Assembly (NCBI GenBank): GCA_029983575.1
Contig: JASBZE010000081.1
Coordinates: 1 to 7,491 of the forward strand
Length of the DNA stretch: 7,491 bases
Direction of reading: 5' to 3'
DNA from: Peptostreptococcaceae bacterium
GTDB lineage: Bacteria > Bacillota > Clostridia > Peptostreptococcales > Peptostreptococcaceae
The notes below the pieces were generated by a model. It searched no databases. It was given only the letters and a program-made list of their open reading frames with translations, and was not told where the DNA came from. Numbering within the stretch: the stretch's first letter is position 1; every line of letters starts with the position of its first letter. This document shows, one piece after another, positions 1-4,954 of the stretch. The translations under genes were made by a program, and so were the position numbers.

Positions 1-42
1 TTATCTTTATCTTTATCCTTATCTTTATATTTATCTTTATTG
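1..42 (-). repeat. Hexanucleotide tandem repeat in lplA
   Basis: Seven consecutive 6-bp units are visible (plus strand TTATCT, TTATCT, TTATCC, TTATCT, TTATAT, TTATCT, TTATTG), four of them identical. The array may continue past the left edge. In the lplA frame it encodes alternating Lys/Asp (about residues 274-286). A 6-bp unit keeps the reading frame when the copy number changes, so it could vary in length without breaking the gene. It lies where LplA proteins normally pass from the catalytic domain towards the C-terminal accessory domain. Confidence 0.85.
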
Positions 43-860
43 TTTTTATCGTATTTTAATAGGCCTTTTTCTATTTCCTCCGAAAACTCCTCTATAGATA
101 TATCCCTACCTAAACTTTCTCCCACTACATCCCGTATATTAACTATCCTTTCTCTGAGGGATTTATATCCTTTTGACTCATATTTTTCTTTTGAAGGGTT
201 TAGTGAGCTCATTAAGTTTTCTACATTTACGTCAAACAGTATAGAACCGTGATGAACTAGGGTTTTATCCTTGAAGTACTGCGCATTTCCCGATACCTTT
301 TTAGGTTTGTTTGCTTTAATGAACGTCATTTTATCTTTATTAATATCCTTGTATTTATTCTCTTTGCATTTATTCTCTTTTAATTCATAATTATTATTTT
401 TGCTTACATCAATATCTTGATTATACTTATTTGATTTTAATCCTACATATCTTTTTTTAGTTTCAATATCTATCAAAATATCATTTCTCGAGTTTTCTAT
501 AGTTTTTATTCCATACCCCTCAATAACTTCTTTTACCGGTTCTATAAATTCATTAAACCTAATTTTATCGGCATATCCTCTCTTGTCTACAAAAGAAAAC
601 TGAAGTGTACCTCTATCTACGTATATAGCTCCTCCGCCTGAGTTTCTTCTCACTATATTTATATTATTTTCCCTTATAAATTCCATATTCACTTCTTCAT
701 ATGTATTTTGAAACTTTCCTACCATAACAGATGGCTCACAGGTCCACAAAAAAACAACTGAATCACCGTCAAATTCGTTTTTTCCCATGGCCCACTCCTC
801 TAGTGCAAAATAAAATGATGGATTTAAATATTTATATTTCTTTAGGTCGATTACTATCAT
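1..860 (-). CDS. lplA: Lipoate-protein ligase A, 3' end outside window
   Basis: This enzyme activates free lipoate (or octanoate) with ATP and attaches it to the target lysine of lipoyl domains, such as the E2 encoded in this window. The frame is open from the ATG at 860-858 to base 1 (286 codons); the C-terminus is cut off by the window edge. Seen: an N-terminal NPSFYFALEEW (residues 13-23) matching the family's N-x-ALEE signature; EPSVMVGKFQN (42-52); RRNSGGGAIY (71-80), the lipoyl-adenylate binding loop; SRND (124-127); KKVSGNAQY (187-195), in which K188 aligns with the catalytic lysine of E. coli LplA; HHGSILFD (203-210); and SLRERIVNI (234-242). Relative to E. coli LplA, about 50 low-complexity residues are inserted at roughly 138-186, and another Lys/Asp-rich run starts near 271. 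The start overlaps the end of lipA by 29 bases. No later start would keep the conserved N-terminus, and AGAGAGG lies 9 bases upstream. It is probably co-transcribed with lipA. The VD after GGGAIY, in place of the usual HD, is a variant; I still expect ligase activity. Confidence 0.93.
   Translation of the reverse strand, partial: MIVIDLKKYKYLNPSFYFALEEWAMGKNEFDGDSVVFLWTCEPSVMVGKFQNTYEEVNMEFIRENNINIVRRNSGGGAIYVDRGTLQFSFVDKRGYADKIRFNEFIEPVKEVIEGYGIKTIENSRNDILIDIETKKRYVGLKSNKYNQDIDVSKNNNYELKENKCKENKYKDINKDKMTFIKANKPKKVSGNAQYFKDKTLVHHGSILFDVNVENLMSSLNPSKEKYESKGYKSLRERIVNIRDVVGESLGRDISIEEFSEEIEKGLLKYDKNNKDKYKDKDKDKD
353..380 (-). repeat. 15-bp-period direct repeat inside the lplA insertion
   Basis: The 13-base string ATTTATTCTCTTT occurs at 353-365 and again at 368-380, a 15-base period. 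On the coding strand it gives the five-residue duplication KENKC-KENKY (residues 161-170), within the low-complexity segment that interrupts the ligase domain. Confidence 0.8.
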
Positions 861-1860
861 TTTTTGATACCTCTCTAGAAAATATATCTCCAGCCATATA
901 TGAACTTCTCACAAGTGGCCCGCTAAATACAAACTTAAAGCCCTTTTTAATTCCGTCTTCTCTGTACATTTCAAAGACTTCAGGTCTTATGTACTCCTTG
1001 ATCTCGATATGTCTAGAGCTTGGTCTAAGGTACTGCCCTATAGTAAAAATATCGCAGTCGACTTCAATTGCATCGTCCATCAGACTTAATACCTCTTCAT
1101 ATGATTCGCCGAGGCCCACCATAATCCCTGTTTTTGTCATTATCTTTGGATCTTTTCTCTTAACGTAGTCCAGTACAAAAAGTGACCTCTCGTAATCAGC
1201 CTCAGGTCTAACCTTAGAGTAAAACTTAGATATAGTCTCCAAATTGTGATTTATTACATCTGGACTTGCATCTATAATAGCATCTAATGCCCTTTTATCT
1301 CCCATCATGTCTGGAATTAAAACCTCAATAGTTGTATCCGGATTTAATTTTCTTATCTCAACTATACATTTTCTAAAATGATCAGCTCCATAATCCTCTA
1401 GGTCGTCCCTAGTTACAGATGTTACTACTACGTGTTTTAATCCCAGTTTTTTAGTCGCCTCAGCTACCTTAAGCGGCTCCTCTGGATCAAGAGGTGTAGG
1501 TTTTCCGCTATATACATTGCAAAACCTACAGTTTCTTGTACAATTACTCCCCATTATCATAAAAGTCGTAGTTCTTTTTTTATAACATTCGCCCATATTG
1601 GGGCAGTTGGCACTTTTACATACAGTGTTAAGAGAAAGTGAATTCATCATTTTCTCTACATACTCTAAATTCTTTGAATTATATCTTATCTTAAGCCAGG
1701 GTGCAGCGCTCTTGTTTAATTTATCGCCATTATCTTTTATTTTATTTTCTTTACTTATTACTTTACTTTCATTATTTTTTATTTTGTTTTCATCTATTTT
1801 GTTTTCTAATTTATTATTTTCTAAAACATCCAATTCTTTACCAGTATCTGTTTTTCTCAT
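832..1860 (-). CDS. lipA: Lipoyl synthase (radical SAM)
   Basis: LipA inserts two sulfurs into a protein-bound octanoyl group to make lipoyl. It is a cytosolic enzyme with two [4Fe-4S] clusters. With the start at 1860 (342 aa), the auxiliary-cluster motif CKSANCPNMGEC lies at 81-92 (C-x4-C-x5-C). The radical-SAM motif CTRNCRFC is at 107-114 (C-x3-C-x2-C), and the C-terminal RSSY at 318-321 provides the family's serine ligand to the auxiliary cluster. PWLKIR (54-59) begins the conserved core. Residues about 15-51 are a Lys/Asn/Glu-rich stretch with LENKI-DENKI repeats, which makes the protein longer than the usual 285-320 aa. The frame stays open to an ATG at 1902, but that start has no Shine-Dalgarno; the ATG at 1860 has GGGAG five bases upstream. 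It is first in a leftward lipA-lplA unit served by the consensus promoter at 1945-1973. No LipB or LipM octanoyltransferase is visible here, so the octanoyl donor step is elsewhere or depends on LplA. Confidence 0.95.
   Translation of the reverse strand: MRKTDTGKELDVLENNKLENKIDENKIKNNESKVISKENKIKDNGDKLNKSAAPWLKIRYNSKNLEYVEKMMNSLSLNTVCKSANCPNMGECYKKRTTTFMIMGSNCTRNCRFCNVYSGKPTPLDPEEPLKVAEATKKLGLKHVVVTSVTRDDLEDYGADHFRKCIVEIRKLNPDTTIEVLIPDMMGDKRALDAIIDASPDVINHNLETISKFYSKVRPEADYERSLFVLDYVKRKDPKIMTKTGIMVGLGESYEEVLSLMDDAIEVDCDIFTIGQYLRPSSRHIEIKEYIRPEVFEMYREDGIKKGFKFVFSGPLVRSSYMAGDIFSREVSKNDSNRPKEI
870..876 (-). promoter_or_regulatory. Ribosome binding site of lplA, inside lipA
   Basis: AGAGAGG on the minus strand ends 9 bases before the ATG at 860-858, within the last codons of lipA. 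It decides the lplA start, because the only alternative downstream ATG (788-786) would remove the conserved N-P-x-F-x-ALEE region. Confidence 0.75.
1781..1806 (-). repeat. 15-bp-period direct repeat in the 5' part of lipA
   Basis: ATTTTGTTTTC occurs at 1781-1791 and 1796-1806, a 15-base period, encoding the tandem pentapeptide LENKI-DENKI. The surrounding region (about 1705-1820) is simple-sequence DNA rich in T on the plus strand. It encodes a non-conserved N-terminal stretch before the LipA core. Confidence 0.75.
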
Positions 1861-1865
1861 TTTTT

Positions 1866-1870
1866 CTCCC
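1866..1870 (-). promoter_or_regulatory. Ribosome binding site deciding the lipA start
   Basis: GGGAG on the minus strand, followed by five A and the ATG at 1860-1858. The upstream in-frame ATGs at 1902 and 1890 have no comparable site, so the 342-residue product is preferred over the 356-residue one. Confidence 0.65.
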
Positions 1871-1944
1871 ACTTTATCTCTTATAAACATATCAAAATCC
1901 ATATAATTTATATAGGCTAATCAATTTTTCTATATGATATAAAT

Positions 1945-1973
1945 ATTATAGACTATATTTTAACATATGTCAA
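1945..1973 (-). promoter_or_regulatory. Consensus sigma-A promoter for lipA-lplA
   Basis: Reading leftward, the -35 box TTGACA occupies 1973-1968 and the -10 box TATAAT occupies 1950-1945, separated by exactly 17 bases (1967-1951). Both hexamers match the vegetative consensus perfectly. The expected start of transcription is near 1938, giving a leader of about 78 bases to the ATG at 1860. The -35 box lies in the left arm of the inverted repeat at 1959-1995, so a protein bound there would block it. Confidence 0.85.
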
Positions 1974-1995
1974 AATAATATTGACATATATTAAA
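1959..1995. promoter_or_regulatory. Imperfect 15-bp inverted repeat, putative operator shared by both operons
   Basis: The arms TTTAACATATGTCAA (1959-1973) and TTGACATATATTAAA (1981-1995) are reverse complements at 14 of 15 positions, around a 7-base spacer centred on 1977. The symmetry extends beyond the two -35 hexamers into the promoter spacers, so shared promoter consensus alone does not explain it. It sits between lipA and a SorC-type regulator gene and covers both -35 boxes. The natural reading is the binding site of that regulator, acting on its own operon and on lipA-lplA. Binding is inferred, not shown. Confidence 0.7.
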
Positions 1996-2009
1996 TGCTT
2001 GTTTATACT
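1981..2009 (+). promoter_or_regulatory. Sigma-A promoter for the regulator-dehydrogenase operon
   Basis: TTGACA at 1981-1986, a 17-base spacer, and TATACT at 2004-2009 (one mismatch to the -10 consensus). The expected transcript start is near 2016, immediately before the ribosome binding site, so the leader would be only about 13 bases. No room is left for a riboswitch or leader attenuator. Its -35 box is in the right arm of the inverted repeat. It is the only clear promoter I see for the five rightward genes. Confidence 0.83.
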
Positions 2010-2015
2010 TAGGTT

Positions 2016-2025
2016 AAGAGGTGAT
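2016..2025 (+). promoter_or_regulatory. Ribosome binding site of the regulator gene
   Basis: AAGAGGTGAT is a long match to the anti-Shine-Dalgarno sequence, three bases before the ATG at 2029. It fixes the start and rules out the in-frame TTG at 1981, which belongs to the promoter -35 box. Confidence 0.8.
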
Positions 2026-2028
2026 GTT

Positions 2029-2964
2029 ATGACCGATAAAAAAGATTATAAATTATTTAAAGTCGCTTATTCATACTATATTGATAAGTTGACTCAAGAT
2101 CAAATATCCAAGATTCACGGCATATCTAGGTCTAGCGTCTCGATGATGCTAAATGAAGCTAGAAATAGAGGTATTGTAGAGTTTCACGTAAGATTTCCCG
2201 ATATGTACAGACATGATTTAGAGGAGGATTTAGAAAAAAAATTCAAACTCAAAAAGGTCAAGGTAATAAGTGAGTTTTATGATAATGACCAAGAAAAGAT
2301 GTCTCTTTTAGCAGATGCTGCCGTAGAGTATCTGTCTACAATAATGAAAGACTTTATGACAATCGGAGTTTCTTGGGGCAAAAACGTGTATGAAGTTGCT
2401 TCAAAAATAGATTTTAACGGTGCCAGCAAGCTCACTATAGTTCCCATAGTTGGTGGAATAGGAAATGAGATAAACCACTTTCATTCAAATATAATCGCTC
2501 AAAAGATGGCGGAAAATTTGAGGGCAAAGGCTCTAGGATTATACGCACCTGTTTTTGTAGGTTCTAAAGAATATAGGGACGCAATAATGGAAGACGGCCA
2601 GATAAAATCAGTTCTTGAAAAAGCAAAAAAATCTGATATAGCGTTGGTCGGCATTGGAAATATATTCTCATCCACAATGACAGAACTAAATATTATAAAT
2701 AAAGAAGACGTAAAAAAATTATCTAAACTAGGAGCCATTGGAGATATAAACACCGTATTTATTGATAAAGACGGAAATGAAGTCAAAAGTGACTTTAAGG
2801 ATAGAACTATTAATATAAGTTTAGAGGAACTAAAAAATATAAAAACAGTTGTAGCAGTCGCAGGTGGAATTGAGAAGTCAGAAGCTGTTTTAGCTTCAAT
2901 CAAATCCGGTGCTATAGACGTTCTTATTACGGATGAACTAGTAGCAAATAGATTACTTGATTAA
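2029..2964 (+). CDS. SorC/DeoR-type sugar-binding transcriptional regulator
   Basis: A 311-residue cytosolic DNA-binding regulator of normal length for the SorC family. Residues about 8-50 form a helix-turn-helix: YYIDKLTQDQISKIHGISRS (16-35), then SSVSMMLNEARNRGIVEF. Residues about 60-311 form the effector-binding domain typical of the family, with GVSWGKNV (113-120), VPIVGGIG (138-145), ALVGIGN (205-211), GAIGDINTVFID (235-246), VAGGIEKSEAVLASI (277-291) and IDVLITDELVANRLL (296-310). Known members (CggR, DeoR, SorC) bind phosphorylated sugars or polyols and act as repressors or activators of the adjacent operon. Here the gene is first in the operon of the dehydrogenase complex, 25 bases before E1-alpha, and next to a large inverted repeat. 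Autoregulation and joint control of lipA-lplA are inferred. The effector is unknown. B. subtilis acetoin genes use a different, sigma-54-dependent activator (AcoR), so the control type here differs. Confidence 0.9.
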   Translation: MTDKKDYKLFKVAYSYYIDKLTQDQISKIHGISRSSVSMMLNEARNRGIVEFHVRFPDMYRHDLEEDLEKKFKLKKVKVISEFYDNDQEKMSLLADAAVEYLSTIMKDFMTIGVSWGKNVYEVASKIDFNGASKLTIVPIVGGIGNEINHFHSNIIAQKMAENLRAKALGLYAPVFVGSKEYRDAIMEDGQIKSVLEKAKKSDIALVGIGNIFSSTMTELNIINKEDVKKLSKLGAIGDINTVFIDKDGNEVKSDFKDRTINISLEELKNIKTVVAVAGGIEKSEAVLASIKSGAIDVLITDELVANRLLD

Positions 2965-2976
2965 GATATTATTATA

Positions 2977-2983
2977 TAAGGAG
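2977..2983 (+). promoter_or_regulatory. Ribosome binding site of the E1-alpha gene
   Basis: TAAGGAG lies six bases before the ATG at 2990. It selects this start over the in-frame codon at 2957, which overlaps the end of the regulator gene. Confidence 0.8.
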
Positions 2984-2989
2984 TATATT

Positions 2990-3952
2990 ATGTTTAATTC
3001 AAAAAAAGAATTGTATCAAGAAATGTACAGAAGAATGAATCAAGCTAGGTTCTTTGAGGAGAAAGTTAGCTATTTCTTTGCGAGGGGAATGGTTCACGGA
3101 ACTACCCACCTCAGCGTAGGACAGGAGGCCTCTTCAGTAGGAGCTTGCATGGCACTTAGGCCAGACGATATCATAACCTCAACTCATAGAGGTCACAGTC
3201 AGGTTATAGGAAAGGGGATCGATATTAATAAGATGATGGCAGAGCTCCTTGGAAAGTACACTGGATATTGTAAAGGCAAGGGAGGCTCAATGCACATAGC
3301 CGATGTTGAAGTAGGAAATCTCGGTGCCAATGGTGTTGTCGGAGGAGGTCACGGCATAGCTACAGGTGCAGCCTTAACTCAAAAAATGAAAAATACAGGA
3401 AAGGTAGTACTTTGCTTTTTTGGAGATGGAGCATCAAATGAAGGTAGCTTCCATGAAGCTCTAAACCTCGCCTCAGTATGGAATTTACCGATAATTTTCT
3501 ACTGTGAGAACAATCTTTACGGTATGAGCGTTCCACAAGATAAGGCTATGAACATCAAAGATATAGCCGACAGGGCAAAATCTTACGGAATTAAGGGATA
3601 TATAATAGACGGAAACGATGCAGTAGGCGTTCATGAAAAGATGAGTGAGATAATAGATGGTGTAAGAAGTGGAAACGGACCTGTTCTAGTAGAAAGCAAA
3701 ACTTATAGGTATTTAGGACATTCAAAATCTGACGCTCAAGTATACAGAACAAAAGAAGAGGTCAACTCTTGGAAAGAGAGAGATCCACTAAAGATATTTA
3801 AAAATAAGATGGTAGATATGAATATAATGACTATAGACGAGCTTGAAAAAATTGAGAGGGAAACAAAACAAGAAATTGAAGATGCTGTAGATTTCGCTAA
3901 CAATAGTGAAAACCCACCAATTGAGTCAGTTACAGATGACGTTTACGCATAG
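2990..3952 (+). CDS. acoA: TPP-dependent dehydrogenase E1 component, alpha subunit (acetoin dehydrogenase type)
   Basis: This is the alpha subunit of an alpha2beta2 thiamine-diphosphate E1 enzyme, which attacks acetoin or a 2-oxoacid and passes the acyl unit to the lipoyl arm of E2. At 320 aa it is the usual length. Seen: THRGH (65-69); TGYCKGKGGSMHIAD (91-105) and LGANGVVGGG (111-120), both characteristic of the acetoin/pyruvate E1 branch; the ThDP/Mg motif starting GDGASNEG (145-152) and closing with ENN (173-175); and YRYLGHSKSDAQVYRTKEE (239-257), the active-site loop. LGKYTGYCKGKGGSMHIAD and DIADRAKSYGI resemble Bacillus AcoA closely. The loop GHSKSD is between AcoA-like and PdhA-like. 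The start is set by TAAGGAG six bases upstream. It is followed after 12 bases by the beta subunit. The substrate is not settled: acetoin is favoured by resemblance, but pyruvate or a branched 2-oxoacid remains possible. Confidence 0.9.
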   Translation: MFNSKKELYQEMYRRMNQARFFEEKVSYFFARGMVHGTTHLSVGQEASSVGACMALRPDDIITSTHRGHSQVIGKGIDINKMMAELLGKYTGYCKGKGGSMHIADVEVGNLGANGVVGGGHGIATGAALTQKMKNTGKVVLCFFGDGASNEGSFHEALNLASVWNLPIIFYCENNLYGMSVPQDKAMNIKDIADRAKSYGIKGYIIDGNDAVGVHEKMSEIIDGVRSGNGPVLVESKTYRYLGHSKSDAQVYRTKEEVNSWKERDPLKIFKNKMVDMNIMTIDELEKIERETKQEIEDAVDFANNSENPPIESVTDDVYA

Positions 3953-3964
3953 GAGGATTTTTTT

Positions 3965-4951
3965 ATGGAAATGACATATAAAGACGCTATAAAAATGGCG
4001 ATGGTTGAGGAAATGAGAAGAGATGAAGATGTATTTTTAATGGGAGAAGACGTCGGTCTATACGGTGGAGCCTTTGGTGTTTCTGTTGGAATGTTTGAGG
4101 AGTTTGGAGAAGACAGAGTTAGGGATACTCCTATAAGCGAGGCTGTAATTGCCGGTGCTGCTTGTGGAGCTGCCGTAACTGGAATGAGACCTATAGCTGA
4201 AATAATGTTTATGGATTTTACTACAATAGCAATGGACTCAATAGTAAACCAAGCAGCGAAGATGAGGTATATGTTCGGTGGAAAGGCTAAGGTTCCTATG
4301 GTCTTAAGAACTCCGGGCGGTTCTGGAACAGGGGCTGCGGCACAACACTCACAAAGTTTAGAAGCGTGGTTCTGTCACGTTCCCGGTCTTAAGGTCGTAG
4401 TTCCTGCAACCCCAAAAGATGCAAAGGGATTATTAAAGGCAGCTATAAGAGATGACAATCCAGTTATGTTTATAGAACAAAAAACTCTTTATAAAACAAA
4501 GGGAGAAGTACCTGAGGAAGATGATTTTATTATTCCACTTGGAAAAGGGGAAATTAAAAGAGAAGGAAAAGATATTACTGTAGTAAGCTACGGAAGGATG
4601 TTGCCTAGAGTCTTGGAAGCTGCAAAAAAAGCCGCAGAAAAAGGAATAGATGTAGAAGTTGTAGATCCTAGGACGTTGGTACCGCTTGACAAGGAAATGA
4701 TAGTGGAATCAGTCAAAAAGACAGGAAAGCTACTTTTGGTAAATGAAGCTGTTAAAACTGGAGGATACATCGGGGAAATTGCAGCAATGGTAGCAGAGAG
4801 CGAGGCTTTTGATTATTTAGATTCGCCTATCGTCAGGCTTGCTGGACTAGATGTCCCAGTACCATACAATCCAGAGCTAGAGGCGGCGATAGTACCTAGC
4901 GAGGAAAAAATCTTAGATACACTTATTAAAATGGTGAGAAAAGAGAGGTAG
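3965..4951 (+). CDS. acoB: TPP-dependent dehydrogenase E1 component, beta subunit (acetoin dehydrogenase type)
   Basis: Beta subunit of the E1 heterotetramer, 328 aa, the normal length. The N-terminal half is the pyrimidine-binding domain: MGEDVG (26-31), DTPISE (54-59) whose glutamate (E59) activates the ThDP cofactor, FRYMFGG-type RYMFGGKAKVP (101-111), and AAQHSQS (125-131) with the active-site histidine H128. PGLKVVVPATPKDAKGLL follows (140-157). The C-terminal half is the transketolase C-terminal domain, with VVDPRTLVPLD (about 234-244) and LLVNEAVKTGG. Both RYMFGGKAKVP and AAAQHSQSL agree with Bacillus AcoB. It lacks the extra glycine/acidic stretch that Bacillus AcoB has after GEDV. 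AGGAGG (3951-3956) overlaps the stop codon of the alpha gene and lies eight bases before this ATG, which points to coupled translation. The E2 gene follows after 3 bases. Confidence 0.92.
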   Translation: MEMTYKDAIKMAMVEEMRRDEDVFLMGEDVGLYGGAFGVSVGMFEEFGEDRVRDTPISEAVIAGAACGAAVTGMRPIAEIMFMDFTTIAMDSIVNQAAKMRYMFGGKAKVPMVLRTPGGSGTGAAAQHSQSLEAWFCHVPGLKVVVPATPKDAKGLLKAAIRDDNPVMFIEQKTLYKTKGEVPEEDDFIIPLGKGEIKREGKDITVVSYGRMLPRVLEAAKKAAEKGIDVEVVDPRTLVPLDKEMIVESVKKTGKLLLVNEAVKTGGYIGEIAAMVAESEAFDYLDSPIVRLAGLDVPVPYNPELEAAIVPSEEKILDTLIKMVRKER

Positions 4952-4954
4952 ACT

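Noticed and set aside
353..380. CRISPR or mobile-element repeat
   Set aside because: The repeats are short, 15-bp-period and in coding frame, without spacers or terminal inverted repeats.
731..1168. Plus-strand open frame opposite lipA/lplA (and others at 40-252, 1598-1906, 1701-1886)
   Set aside because: Antisense to clear lipA and lplA coding sequence, with no recognisable domain. They are shadows of AT-rich coding DNA.
1861..1902. ATG at 1902 (or 1890) as lipA start
   Set aside because: No ribosome binding site precedes either, whereas GGGAG stands five bases before the ATG at 1860. Not fully excluded, as the added 14 residues are open.
1981..2028. In-frame TTG at 1981 as start of the regulator
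   Set aside because: It is the -35 hexamer of the promoter. The ATG at 2029 has a strong Shine-Dalgarno and gives the normal family length.
2010..2028. Riboswitch or attenuator before the dehydrogenase operon
   Set aside because: The predicted leader is only about 13 bases, too short for any structured element.
2499..2903. Minus-strand open frames under the regulator, E1-beta, E2 and E3 genes
   Set aside because: Each lies fully opposite a well-supported gene and shows no family motif.
2957..2989. Upstream in-frame start of E1-alpha at 2957
   Set aside because: It overlaps the regulator gene's end and lacks a Shine-Dalgarno; TAAGGAG fits the ATG at 2990.
4686..4714. TTGACA inside the E1-beta gene as an internal promoter
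   Set aside because: Seventeen bases later there is TCAGTC, not a -10 box; it is a coding coincidence.
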